Below are positions 10,201 through 17,872 of a DNA stretch of 64,000 bases, piece by piece. Position 1 is the first letter of the stretch; every line of letters begins with the position of its first letter. The notes under the pieces are model-generated. The model ran no database searches, was not told the origin of the DNA, and worked only from the letters and a program-made list of their open reading frames with translations. Where the stretch lies: NCBI RefSeq assembly GCF_050563545.1, contig NZ_JBNXUM010000006.1, forward strand, positions 1 through 64,000. The letters run 5' to 3'. Source of the stretch: Falsiroseomonas sp050563545. GTDB lineage: Bacteria > Pseudomonadota > Alphaproteobacteria > Acetobacterales > Acetobacteraceae. The position numbers were made by a program, and so were the translations under genes.

Positions 10201-10720
10201 TCGCGACCCCGGCCAGCACCTCCTCCTGCGCATCGGCCAGCAGCGAGGCGGCCTCGGCATCCTCCACCACGCCGAATTGCGGCGAGAGCCCCGCCTCCAG
10301 CGGGAAGGCGCGCAGCAGCGACTGGCAGAAGGCGTGGATCGTCGAGATCCGCATCCCGCCCGGCAGTTCCAGCACGCGGCAGAACAGCGACCGCGCGCGG
10401 TCGAGTTCCTCGCGCCGCGGCGCGCGGCCGAGCAGCATCGAAAGCTTCGCCGCCAGCCTGGCCTCCGGCGCCACCGCCCACTCGCCGAGGTCGCGCGCCA
10501 GCCGCGACTGCATCTCCGCCGCCGCGGCCTTGGTGAAGGTGAGGCAGAGGATCGCATTCGCCCGGCAATCCGGCGCCAGCAGCAGCCGCAGCACGCGGTC
10601 GGTCAGCACCTTCGTCTTGCCGGAACCCGCCGATGCGGTGACCCAGGCCGAGGCCGCGGGGTCGGAGCCGCGGCCCTGCTCGAATTCGGCTTCCTGGCGG
10701 GGGGAGAGGGGGACGGTCAT
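7217..10720 (-). CDS. addA: Double-strand break repair helicase/nuclease AddA
   Basis: UvrD-like helicase-nuclease subunit of AddAB (1167 aa), which resects double-strand breaks for RecA loading. Walker A is ASAGSGKT (29-36); helicase motifs include LDEAQDSNPAQW (motif II), VGDVKQSIYGFQGA (motif III) and LLYVALTRAEDRLLV (motif VI). The C-terminal RecB-type nuclease shows LVLDYKTNRPPP. The frame is open upstream to 10930, but those codons are GC-rich palindromes. The family N-terminus PLSPRQEAEFEQG begins at ATG 10720, so that start is chosen. addB lies 151 bp upstream; the gap is almost entirely a repeat pair. Confidence 0.95.
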   Translation of the reverse strand: MTVPLSPRQEAEFEQGRGSDPAASAWVTASAGSGKTKVLTDRVLRLLLAPDCRANAILCLTFTKAAAAEMQSRLARDLGEWAVAPEARLAAKLSMLLGRAPRREELDRARSLFCRVLELPGGMRISTIHAFCQSLLRAFPLEAGLSPQFGVVEDAEAASLLADAQEEVLAGVATTSEALDALASLVPPSGFAELVAALTRNRERLAAALRHHGNTLDGLCGAIGELLGLDDPHEGGLIAQACAGVPDLIGIAQLKAMSRTESDRNRAQQILEWLARAEPLRAAHWGAWSRIFLTEKGTAYTAKFLVTQGVGKNNYARVLAAMQAEAERVAEIEGRRRACRLLSATRALLGLGAPVLHGYAARKLSRGLMDYDDLILSAQRVLQDPGSAWVLYKLDGGLEHVLLDEAQDSNPAQWGIAAALTEEFFAGQGVERNARGASERRGGQPIRTIFAVGDVKQSIYGFQGADAAGFARWKTHFAERCEAIHAELRDVQLKVSFRSTAPVLALVDAVFKDGAARDGVVEPGAALEHRPDRTGHAGCVELWPMLEAAPTDPPPPWEVPEQPGSTTGADAMLARAVAARIRHWLDSGEMLPSRGRPMRAGDILILVRKRARLVPYLLRALKEKGIPVGGADRIRLAEQIAVQDLLALCDVLLLPDDDLQLAAVLKSPLVGFSDDQLFALAHNRTGSLWGRLAQERGADTPEGRAADWLAGLMNRADLVTPHALLAEVLGEHRGRERLLARLGPDAADPLDELLNAALDHERRHPPGLQGFVQWLRRGGAEVKREQEGAGDAVRVMTVHNAKGLQAPVVIMPDTVSRGRDDGSVRWHMEGAAPLPLWAPRKDAHAPAYATLLEAEKRARAEEEHRLLYVALTRAEDRLLVCGWQKQAPKDRPWREGCWYDLVEQGFRRLDAAEFAFDHAGFGAPADCRFAAAPLLRHDCGQTAAPKDDGGDRPPPDPAELPDWARRPAAAEAGAEVLSPSAIPAEDETPAAAPHGKADPTGQRFRRGRLIHALLQHLPEQAPAMREAAARRFLARPGHGLDEGQQAETLAEVMALLAVPEVAAALGPGSLAEAPIAGRLGTRLVSGQVDRLLVTPERVLVLDYKTNRPPPATLDEVQPLYLRQMAAYRAVLRLAFPGRAVDCALVWTYGARFMRLPDGLLDAHAPGA

Positions 10721-10742
10721 GGCGAGTGCGGCCAGGAAGTGG

Positions 10743-10850
10743 CCCCCTCCCAACCCTCCCCCGCGACAGCGGGGGAGGGCCTTTTGCCAAGCGCGCTGCG
10801 CCCACTGCCCCCTCCCCCGCAGTTGCGGGGGAGGGACGGGGACGGGGCCA
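10743..10850. repeat. Pair of CCCTCCCCCGC palindromes between addB and addA
   Basis: Two units, each with a perfect 11-bp stem: 10754-10764/10769-10779 (loop GACA) and 10810-10820/10825-10835 (loop AGTT). They fill most of the addB-addA spacer, where the two genes of one complex would be expected to be tightly coupled. The hairpins could attenuate addA relative to addB or protect mRNA ends. Confidence 0.8.
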
Positions 10851-10871
10851 AAGGTGCAGTGAGGGAAGCTC

Positions 10872-13800
10872 TCATTCGTCCCCCTCCGCCTCCGCCCATT
10901 CCGCCACCCGCGACAGGTGGTCGTAGTCATCCCCGCGCGCCGCGCGCGCCGGGTGCGGCTTCGCGGTGAAGGGCGCCTCGCCCAGCAGGAAGCGATCCAC
11001 CAGCGCGCCGAGCTTCTCGAGCGAGGCCGCGGCGACCGCCTCGATCTCCTCGGGCTCGGTGAGCATCGGCTTCACCTCGCCTGGATCCTGGCCGCCCGAC
11101 AGCTTCCAGTAGGTCAGCGCGCGCACCGGCGCGGCGGCCACGTCGTGGAACGCGCCGTCCAGCGCCATCGCGGCTTCCAGCGGCAGCTGCGGCGCGCTGC
11201 CGTCCTGCAGCGCGTCGGGCTTCGGCGGATCGCCGGTCTTGTAGTCGAGGATCGCCAGGCTCCCGTCGCCGAGCCGGTCGATGCGGTCGGCGCGCGCCTT
11301 CAGCGTCACGGTCCCGCGCGGGCGCCTGAGTTCCAGCTTCGCGTCGCGCTCCACATGGCTCGCCGCGATCCCGCCACCGGCGCGCATCCCGGCCTCCTGC
11401 TCGATCACGAAGCCGCCGATCCGCTGAAGCCTCGGCCGCCAGAAGGCCGCGAGCCCCGGCCGCGGCCCCTGCGCCGCGAGCGCCTGCTCCGCCGCCGAGT
11501 CCCAGATCGCGCGCGCCGCGTCCTCGCCGGGCCAGGGGCCCTTCGACACGCCCTCGACAAAGCGCGCCAGCGCGCCGTGGACGATCTGGCCGTAGTCGAT
11601 CGCGCCGACATCGGCATCGAGCTCGTCGAGCCGCCGGAGGCGCAGCATCCGCTTCGCGTAGAACGCGTAGGGATCGGCGAGCAGCTCCGACACCTCCGTC
11701 ACGCTGATCTCGCGCGGGCGCAGCGCGGCGGGCGGGCAGGGCTTCGGGCGCGCCACCGGCGCAACCGCGGCGGGCTGGTCGAGCGCCGCCGCCCAGCGCG
11801 CCGCCGGGCTGCGAGGGATCGCCAGATCCTGGCCCTTCAGGAAGGTCTCGAGCCTGACGAGCCAGCGCGCCGGCACCGTCGGCGCGCCGCCGCGCCGCGC
11901 CGCGCGCGACAGCACGGCCTCCGGCGCCGCGCAGGCCGTCAGCAGGAAGTCGGTGCAGACGCGCCCGATCCGTGCCTCGGGCTCCGGCAGGCCGAAGGCG
12001 GCGCGCATCGGGCGGCTCATCCAGGGGCCGGGATCGGTCGCGAGCGGCCAGACCGTCTCGTCCAGCGCGCCGAGCACGACGCGGTCGAAGCTCAGCAGCC
12101 GCGCTTCCAGTAAGCCGAGGATCTCGACGCGCGGATGCGCAGCCAGGTCCCGCCCGCGCGCGGTGCGCCTGGTGCGTGCGGCGGGCCCTTCCAGCGCCGC
12201 GTCGAACAGCGCCGGCCAGGCGCGGGGATCGAGCGGCGGCAGGCGCTCCATCGCCGGCGCCATGTCGGCCAGGTGATCCGCCAGCACCTCGCCTTCCTCG
12301 GCGGCGTAGAGCCGCAGGCCACCCGGCATCGAGGGCAGCGTCGCCAGCGCCTCCGCCGCCGCGAGATGCGCGGCGAGCAGGTCGGCCGGCGGCTTCGCCG
12401 CGCCGTCGCCCCGCGCGAAGCCGCCGAGCGCGCGTTCCAGCGCATCCAGCAGCGTCGTCAGCCGCGCCTGCGTCTCCTCCCGCAGCGTGGCGACGACGGC
12501 GCGCAGCCCCGCCATGCCGCCCTGCGGGCGCGGCCCGCGCAGCACGCGACGTTCCAGCAGCCGCACCGAAGACAGCCAGACCGATCTGTCCATCCCCGCC
12601 GCGGCAAGCGGATGCTTCAGCGTCGCCAGCAGCGGCACCGGCGCGAAATCCTCGGCCACCATGCGCGCGAGCAGCCGCAAGAAGCTGCCCGTGGGCGTGG
12701 TCTTCAGCGGCTCGCCCGCGCTGTCGTCGGCCAGGATGCCGTGGCGGATCAACTCCGCCGAGACGCGGCGCGCGAGGTCGCGGTCCGGCGTCACCAGCGC
12801 CGCCCGCGCGCCGGGCACCTCCAGCGCCTCGCGCAACGTCAGCGCGATCGCCGCGGCCTCGGCCTGCGCGTCGGGCGCTTGCAGCAGCGACAGGCCCGCC
12901 AGGCCCGGCTTCCAGAGATCGGGCCGCGCATCGGTCCAGGGCTCCAGCCCCTCCGGCGGGCGCAGCGCGACCTCGATCAGCGCGGCGCGGGGTTCGGGGA
13001 CGCGGCGCGCCTCGATGAATTCGCAGCCCGGCCAGCGGCGGATGCGTTCGCTGTCCGCGCCCATCGCCTTCAGCAGCCTGGCCTGGGAGGAGAAGGGATG
13101 CGTCGGCGCGTTCTCCACCGCGTCCCAGATCCGCCCCAGCGCGCGGCGGTCGAGGCCGTGCAGCACCACCGCGCCCTTCGGCAGCGTGGCGACCACCTTC
13201 AGCAGCTCCGCCGCGGCGGGGATGGTGCCGCCGACGCCGATGCCGGCGGCGATGATGTCGTCCGGCGGCGGGCTCGCCGCCCAGGCCTCGGCCTGCGCGC
13301 GCAGCGCGAGCACGCGCCGCAGGCCGATGTCGAGCAGCCCTTCCGCCTGCAGCCACGCCGCCCATTGGCTGGCGATGCCGCGCAGGAAGGTCGTGGTGAT
13401 CTGCCAGTGCGTCGCCTGTTCCTGCGGAACCAGCTTCTCCAGCCGGTCGAGCCAGGCCTCGGCGAAGCGCAGCGCATCGGCAGCGCGCAGCAGCTCGGGG
13501 TCCTTCTCCTCCAGCGCGACCTCGTCGAAGAGGCGGCCGAGTTCGCCCGCGAGATGCCAGGCCTGTTCCGCCGAGGACGGGCCGCCATGGCGCGGCGGCA
13601 GGCGCATCACGAACCCCGCCAGCACGGATTGCCGCGCCAGCGGCGCGACCGAAGGAGGCAGGTCGAGCAGCGCGGGCAGCGCGAGCTCATCCGCGTCTTC
13701 CGTGGAAAGGCCCGCCAGGGCGCGCATGCGCGGCAGGAGCAGGGCCTGTTGTCGGGCTTCGCGAAGGAACGCATCGCGTAGCGCGCGCGCGGAACGCCGC

Positions 13801-13916
13801 GTCGGCAGCAGGATCGTCGCGCGGGCCAGCGCATCGGGTTCGGTGATGCGCGACAGCACCCCGGCGGCGAGGCAGTCCAGGAACGGAAGATGCGCGGGGA
13901 TGTCGTGGAGGTTCAT
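10872..13916 (-). CDS. addB: Double-strand break repair protein AddB
   Basis: Second subunit of the AddAB helicase-nuclease (1014 aa; alphaproteobacterial AddB proteins are about this size). The N-terminal half is an inactivated helicase-like region beginning HLPFLDCLAAGV with ILLPTRRSARALRDAF. The C-terminal PD-(D/E)XK nuclease is seen in LAILDYKTGDPPKPDAL, with the AddB/RecB-type ISVTEVSELLADPYAFYAKR block upstream. It lies between murU and addA, with repeat pairs on both sides, and all are on the minus strand. Confidence 0.93.
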   Translation of the reverse strand: MNLHDIPAHLPFLDCLAAGVLSRITEPDALARATILLPTRRSARALRDAFLREARQQALLLPRMRALAGLSTEDADELALPALLDLPPSVAPLARQSVLAGFVMRLPPRHGGPSSAEQAWHLAGELGRLFDEVALEEKDPELLRAADALRFAEAWLDRLEKLVPQEQATHWQITTTFLRGIASQWAAWLQAEGLLDIGLRRVLALRAQAEAWAASPPPDDIIAAGIGVGGTIPAAAELLKVVATLPKGAVVLHGLDRRALGRIWDAVENAPTHPFSSQARLLKAMGADSERIRRWPGCEFIEARRVPEPRAALIEVALRPPEGLEPWTDARPDLWKPGLAGLSLLQAPDAQAEAAAIALTLREALEVPGARAALVTPDRDLARRVSAELIRHGILADDSAGEPLKTTPTGSFLRLLARMVAEDFAPVPLLATLKHPLAAAGMDRSVWLSSVRLLERRVLRGPRPQGGMAGLRAVVATLREETQARLTTLLDALERALGGFARGDGAAKPPADLLAAHLAAAEALATLPSMPGGLRLYAAEEGEVLADHLADMAPAMERLPPLDPRAWPALFDAALEGPAARTRRTARGRDLAAHPRVEILGLLEARLLSFDRVVLGALDETVWPLATDPGPWMSRPMRAAFGLPEPEARIGRVCTDFLLTACAAPEAVLSRAARRGGAPTVPARWLVRLETFLKGQDLAIPRSPAARWAAALDQPAAVAPVARPKPCPPAALRPREISVTEVSELLADPYAFYAKRMLRLRRLDELDADVGAIDYGQIVHGALARFVEGVSKGPWPGEDAARAIWDSAAEQALAAQGPRPGLAAFWRPRLQRIGGFVIEQEAGMRAGGGIAASHVERDAKLELRRPRGTVTLKARADRIDRLGDGSLAILDYKTGDPPKPDALQDGSAPQLPLEAAMALDGAFHDVAAAPVRALTYWKLSGGQDPGEVKPMLTEPEEIEAVAAASLEKLGALVDRFLLGEAPFTAKPHPARAARGDDYDHLSRVAEWAEAEGDE

Positions 13917-13929
13917 GGGCGCGCCGTAT

Positions 13930-14057
13930 CTCCCTCCCCCCCACTTATGGGGGAGAGGGCGGGGTGAGGGGGACGCGCAGGGTCCGGAACGCGATCGGCA
14001 TTCTGCATGCCCCCCTCACCCAACCCTCTCCCCCGTGCGGCTGGAGAGGGCCTTTTC
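13930..14057. repeat. Inverted pair of CCCTCTCCCC palindromes between murU and addB
   Basis: Left unit near 13932-13970 (CCCTCCCCCC...GGGGGAGAGGG followed by GGGGTGAGGG); right unit near 14011-14051 in the opposite orientation (CCCTCACCC then CCCTCTCCCC...GAGAGGG). Stems are imperfect. The pair fills the 168-bp murU-addB gap; I see no gene in it. Confidence 0.7.
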
Positions 14058-14084
14058 TGGTGTGGCGGCTTCATGCAGGAGCGC

Positions 14085-14816
14085 TCAGAACAACGCCGGA
14101 AGCACGCCCGCGCGCAGCAGCTGCTCCGCGTTCGACAGGTCGCGCGGCGTGGACAGGTGGAACCAGGCGCCGTCATGCACCAGGCCATAGAGCCGCCCGT
14201 TCTCGATTGCGCGGTCATAGACAAGGTTCAGGCTGAACGGCCCCTCCGGCATGCCCGCGAACAGCGCGGGGCTCAGGATCTGCACGCCGCCGAAGAGATA
14301 CGGCGCGATCTCGCGTTCCTTCGGGCGCCGCGCACGGCCGAGCGGATCGAGCAGGAAGTCGCCGCGGCCGGTCTCGCCATCCACCTGGCTCGTGCGCACC
14401 AGCAGCAGCAGCGCGTCCATCTCGTCGGGGTCGAAGGCGGCGCACAGCCGCCGCAGCGCCGCGTTCGGCCCATCCAACCAGAAGGCGTCGCCGTTCACGA
14501 CGACGAAGGGATCGGCCCCGAGATGCGGCAGTGCCGCCTTCACCCCGCCGCCGGTCTCGAGCAGCACGGTCTCGCGCAGCACCACGGGCGGCGGCGACGC
14601 GCCATAGGCCGCGACGGCGTCCGTCACCTGCTCCGCGAACCAGTGGGAATTCACCACGAGCCGGGGAATGCCGGCGTCGCGCAGCCGGTCCATCGCGTGG
14701 TGCAGCAGCGACCTTCCTTCCAGCGGCAGCAGCGGCTTCGGGCGGTCGTCGGTCAGCGGGCGCATGCGCGTCCCGAGCCCCGCGGCGAGCACCATGGCAT
14801 GTGTGGGCGCGATCAT
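14085..14816 (-). CDS. murU: N-acetylmuramate alpha-1-phosphate uridylyltransferase (nucleotidyltransferase family)
   Basis: Cytosolic enzyme (243 aa) that converts MurNAc-1-phosphate and UTP to UDP-MurNAc in the AmgK-MurU peptidoglycan recycling route. The nucleotidyltransferase signature LAAGLGTRMRPLT (about 10-22) is followed by the Lys-containing RPKPLLPLEGR, and the metal-binding Asp is in VVNGDAFW. The start at ATG 14816 overlaps the amgK stop by 4 bp and fits the family N-terminus. Pairing with the kinase gene upstream supports MurU over other sugar nucleotidyltransferases. Confidence 0.88.
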   Translation of the reverse strand: MIAPTHAMVLAAGLGTRMRPLTDDRPKPLLPLEGRSLLHHAMDRLRDAGIPRLVVNSHWFAEQVTDAVAAYGASPPPVVLRETVLLETGGGVKAALPHLGADPFVVVNGDAFWLDGPNAALRRLCAAFDPDEMDALLLLVRTSQVDGETGRGDFLLDPLGRARRPKEREIAPYLFGGVQILSPALFAGMPEGPFSLNLVYDRAIENGRLYGLVHDGAWFHLSTPRDLSNAEQLLRAGVLPALF

Positions 14817-15802
14817 GCGGGCTCCGTCAGCGAGGCAGGGTTGGTCCGCAGGTCGCGCGGCACATGCGTGTCGAGGAAGCGCCGCAGCGGCGCCGTCGCG
14901 GGATGATCGAGCGCGCGATCCAGCAACGCCCAGCAGCGCGGGCCGTGCCGCAGGTAGCCCCATTTCCCGTCGCGCCGCGCGAGCCGCGTCCAGAGCGCCG
15001 CGACGCGGAGGTGCCGCTGCGCCGCATGCACCGCCATTGCCGCGCGGAAGTCGCCGGCATCGAGACCGGGACGATGCGCGAGATAGCGTTCGATCGCCGC
15101 CGCGCGGACAGCCCCGTCCACGTCGCGCCGCGCGTCTTCCACCAGCGACACCAGATCATAGGCGGGATGGCCGAGCGCGGCGTCCTGGAAATCCAGGATG
15201 CCGATATGCCGCGGCGGCGCGCGATCCAGCGGCATGAGGTTTGCCGGGAAGAAGTCGCGATGCACGAAGCCCCGCGCGGCAAAGGGCGCGAGCATCGCCC
15301 CGACGGCCGCGTGGAAGGCGCCAGCCTCGGCGTCGGAGGGATCGGTCCCGAAGGTCTCGGGCCACCACCACTGCAGGAAGGTCGCGGCCGCGGTCTCGCC
15401 CATGCGCGGCGCGTCCCAGCGCGGCAGGCCCTCGGGCGGGGCGTGCTCGTGCAGCGCGGCCAGCGCCTCGGCCGCGGCGAGATACAGCGGCAGCGGATCG
15501 GCGCCGGCATCCAGCCGGTTCGCCATGGTGTCGCGGCCGAGATCCTCGATCAGCAGGAAGCCGCGATCCGGGTCGGCGGCGATGACCTCCGGCGCCGAGA
15601 GCCCGATGCGCAGCAGATGCGCGCCGACATGCAGGAAGGGGCGCACATCCTCCTGCGGCGGCGGCGCGTCCATCAGCAGCGCGGGGCGCGGCCCGCCATG
15701 CAGCCGGACATAGCGCCGGAAGGACGCGTCGGAGGGCAGCGCCTCGCGCCGCGCGACGCCGAAGCCGGCGGCGCCCAGGAAGGCGTCCGCGCCCTCCCTC
15801 AC
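14813..15802 (-). CDS. amgK: N-acetylmuramate/N-acetylglucosamine kinase (aminoglycoside phosphotransferase fold)
   Basis: Anomeric sugar kinase (329 aa) that phosphorylates MurNAc or GlcNAc at C1, feeding MurU and bypassing de novo MurA-dependent UDP-MurNAc synthesis. APH-fold catalytic loop HRDFFPANL (His181, Asp183, Asn188), and the metal-binding Asp204 in GILDFQDAALGHPAYDL. Both ends overlap neighbours by 4 bp (tsaE before, murU after), so tsaE-amgK-murU is a coupled unit. In Pseudomonas putida this route underlies intrinsic fosfomycin tolerance; the same is only inferred here. Confidence 0.88.
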   Translation of the reverse strand: MREGADAFLGAAGFGVARREALPSDASFRRYVRLHGGPRPALLMDAPPPQEDVRPFLHVGAHLLRIGLSAPEVIAADPDRGFLLIEDLGRDTMANRLDAGADPLPLYLAAAEALAALHEHAPPEGLPRWDAPRMGETAAATFLQWWWPETFGTDPSDAEAGAFHAAVGAMLAPFAARGFVHRDFFPANLMPLDRAPPRHIGILDFQDAALGHPAYDLVSLVEDARRDVDGAVRAAAIERYLAHRPGLDAGDFRAAMAVHAAQRHLRVAALWTRLARRDGKWGYLRHGPRCWALLDRALDHPATAPLRRFLDTHVPRDLRTNPASLTEPA

Positions 15803-16254
15803 GGAAGGCCCGCCAGCCGGTCCGGCCAGCCCGTCAGCATCGCGACGCGCGAATCGTCGGTCGCGCCCGGCGCGAGCGCGAGGGTCAGCGCGTCATCCGG
15901 CCGCAGGTCGCCCAGGCGGTCCGGCCATTCCACCAGCACGATCCCCTCCCGCGCCTCGTCCCAGCCGAGTTCGGCAAGATCGGCCGGCCCGTCGAGTCGC
16001 CAAAGGTCGAAATGGAAGGCCGGCCCGATCGGCAGGTCGTAGCCCTGCACCAGGGTGAAGGTGGGGGAGGGCACCTCGAGCCCCGGATCCCCAGCCGCGG
16101 CGCGCAGGAAGGCGCGTGCGAAGGTGGATTTTCCCGCGCCCATCGGCCCCTCCAGCAGCAGCGAATCGCCGCGCCGGGCGCGTGCGGCGAGGGTCGCCGC
16201 CAGCGCCTCGGTCGCGGCCGCGTCGGGGAGGGGCAGGGTCACGGGCGCTTGCAT
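15799..16254 (-). CDS. tsaE: tRNA threonylcarbamoyladenosine biosynthesis ATPase TsaE
   Basis: ATPase subunit of the TsaB-TsaD-TsaE complex that makes t6A37 in ANN-decoding tRNAs. The 151-aa protein has Walker A GPMGAGKST (36-44), the switch region SPTFTLVQGY, FHFDLWRL, and the VEWPDRLG motif. Start ATG 16254 is preferred over 16272 because it gives a family-length N-terminus. The stop overlaps amgK. It is divergent from the FAD oxidoreductase gene, across a 121-bp gap in which I see no clear promoter. Confidence 0.93.
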   Translation of the reverse strand: MQAPVTLPLPDAAATEALAATLAARARRGDSLLLEGPMGAGKSTFARAFLRAAAGDPGLEVPSPTFTLVQGYDLPIGPAFHFDLWRLDGPADLAELGWDEAREGIVLVEWPDRLGDLRPDDALTLALAPGATDDSRVAMLTGWPDRLAGLP

Positions 16255-16375
16255 GCGGGAATCGCGAGGCAATCTGCCCCCTCGGGCCCGGGCGGCACAA
16301 GCCGCGGGTTCGCGGTTTGATCGCGCGGCCCTCTGCGGCTACATCGGGCCGGTTTTTCTCAAGGATCTGGCGGCG

Positions 16376-17389
16376 ATGCCGAATGTCAGGACTGACGTGG
16401 CGATCATCGGCGCGGGCCCGGTCGGGCTCTTCGCCGTCTTCGAATGCGGCATGCTGCGCATGAAGACCGTGGTGGTGGACGCGCTGGAAGCCGCCGGCGG
16501 CCAGTGCAGCGCCCTCTACCCCGAGAAGCCGATCTTCGACATCCCGGCCCATCCGCAGATCGCGGCCGCCGACCTGGTCGCGCTGCTGGAGAAGCAGGCC
16601 GCGCCCTTCGCGCCGACCATGCTGCTCGGCCGCCGCGTGGAATCGCTGAAGCAGGTCGAGGACGGCTTCGAGCTCGGCACCAGCGCGGGCGACGTCATCG
16701 CCTGCAAGGCCGTGATCATCGCCGCCGGCGCCGGCGCCTTCGGCCCGAACCGCCCGCCGCTCGATCACCTGCCGGCCTTCGAGGCGACGGGCGCAGTCCG
16801 CTACATGGTGGCCCGGCGCGACGAGTTCCGCGGCAGGCGCGTGGTCATCGCCGGGGGCGGCGACAGCGCGGTGGACTGGGCGCTGTCGCTGAAGGACGTG
16901 GCGGCCAAGGTCGTCGTCGTCCACCGCCGCGACAAGTTCCGCTGCGCGCCGGAGAGCGCGGAGCAGCTGAAGCAGGCCGCCGCGCGCGGCGAGGTGGAGC
17001 TCGCCATCCCCTACCAGCTCCACGCGCTGAAGGGCGAGGGCGGGAAGCTCTCCGCCGTCGAGCTCGCGACCCTGAAGGGCGAGGTGAGGGCGGTCGAGGC
17101 CGACCACCTGCTGGCCTTCTTCGGCCTGTCCATGGAGCTCGGGCCGATCGCAGACTGGGGCCTCGGGATCGACATGCACCATATCCGGGTCGAGCCCTCG
17201 ACCTGCGTCACCAGCATCCCGGGCGTGCACGCCATCGGCGACATCGCGACCTATCCCGGCAAGCTCAAGCTGATCCTGCAGGGCTTCAGCGAGGCCGCGA
17301 TGGCCGCGCATGCGATCCATCCCCGCGTCTTCCCGGGCGAGGCGCTGCATTTCGAGTACAGCACGTCCAAGGGCGTGCCGGTGGCTTGA
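16376..17389 (+). CDS. Ferredoxin-NADP reductase, thioredoxin-reductase-like type
   Basis: Flavoprotein of 337 aa that passes electrons between NADPH and ferredoxin/flavodoxin. FAD-binding GxGxxG is IIGAGPVGLFAVFE (about 9-22), the NAD(P) site is VIAGGGDSAVDWAL (about 157-170), and the C-terminal FAD motif is GVHAIGDIATYPGKLKL. It lacks the CxxC redox pair of true thioredoxin reductase, which marks the YumC-type FNR group. ATG 16376 is chosen: AAGGA lies about 10 nt upstream and the FAD motif follows at once. The longer open frame upstream overlaps tsaE and is not real. Confidence 0.88.
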   Translation: MPNVRTDVAIIGAGPVGLFAVFECGMLRMKTVVVDALEAAGGQCSALYPEKPIFDIPAHPQIAAADLVALLEKQAAPFAPTMLLGRRVESLKQVEDGFELGTSAGDVIACKAVIIAAGAGAFGPNRPPLDHLPAFEATGAVRYMVARRDEFRGRRVVIAGGGDSAVDWALSLKDVAAKVVVVHRRDKFRCAPESAEQLKQAAARGEVELAIPYQLHALKGEGGKLSAVELATLKGEVRAVEADHLLAFFGLSMELGPIADWGLGIDMHHIRVEPSTCVTSIPGVHAIGDIATYPGKLKLILQGFSEAAMAAHAIHPRVFPGEALHFEYSTSKGVPVA

Positions 17390-17390
17390 C

Positions 17391-17432
17391 CCCCACCCCG
17401 ACCCTCCCCGGCAAGCGGGAGAGGGTAGCCGC
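17391..17432. repeat. Single degenerate CCCTC palindrome
   Basis: Sequence CCCCACCCCGACCCTCCCC, then CGGCAAGCGGG, then AGAGGGT, directly after the FNR-type gene and before a convergent hypothetical gene. The stem is imperfect. Same family as the other CCCTC elements; possible terminator. Confidence 0.55.
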
Positions 17433-17460
17433 TCAGCGGCCGGGTCGGGGTCAGCGCACG

Positions 17461-17826
17461 CTAACCCACCCGCCCCTCCACCCGCTTCAGCACAACGCAG
17501 AGCCGCGAGAACGCGTACCAGAACATGCCATGCCCGCTCGCGCCCTGGCCCGGCGCGAGCTCCGCGCCGTGCGGCTCCGCGCGCCGCAGCAGGGGCAGCC
17601 GCGCCTCGTAGCGGCCGCGCATGTTCTCGAGGAAGGCGCCGGTCGCGGCCATGTACTGCTCCAGCATCTCGGCCGCGATCTCGATCTCGGCCTGGCCCTT
17701 GCCGTCGAGCGTCAGCGTCTTCAGCGCGCGGCTGTCGGCCGCGAGCGCCAGGTTCAGCCGGTGCAGCTCGGCCAGGTGCTTCGCGATTTGCGCGCGCAAC
17801 TCGCGCGCCTGTTCGGCTTCGGGCAT
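17461..17826 (-). CDS. Hypothetical protein, helical N-terminus
   Basis: Not recognised. A 121-aa protein predicted helical and possibly coiled-coil in residues 1-75 (charged, Ala/Leu-rich, for example LRAQIAKHLAELHRLN). A C-terminal part holds HGMFWYAFSRLCVVL, a short hydrophobic stretch that could be amphipathic. No signal peptide. Start at ATG 17826, 46 bp downstream of the methyltransferase stop on the same strand, so it may be the last gene of that operon. Confidence 0.6.
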   Translation of the reverse strand: MPEAEQARELRAQIAKHLAELHRLNLALAADSRALKTLTLDGKGQAEIEIAAEMLEQYMAATGAFLENMRGRYEARLPLLRRAEPHGAELAPGQGASGHGMFWYAFSRLCVVLKRVEGRVG

Positions 17827-17872
17827 GGAACGTCTCCGCCTGCAGCCTGCGGCGGCAGGGCTTGAAGCCGCG

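Noticed and set aside
10721..10930. Extended N-terminus of AddA
   Set aside because: The added 70 codons are mostly repeat sequence; the family N-terminus starts at ATG 10720.
12135..13781. 548-codon plus-strand frame over addB
   Set aside because: Antisense to the conserved addB frame with no recognisable protein.
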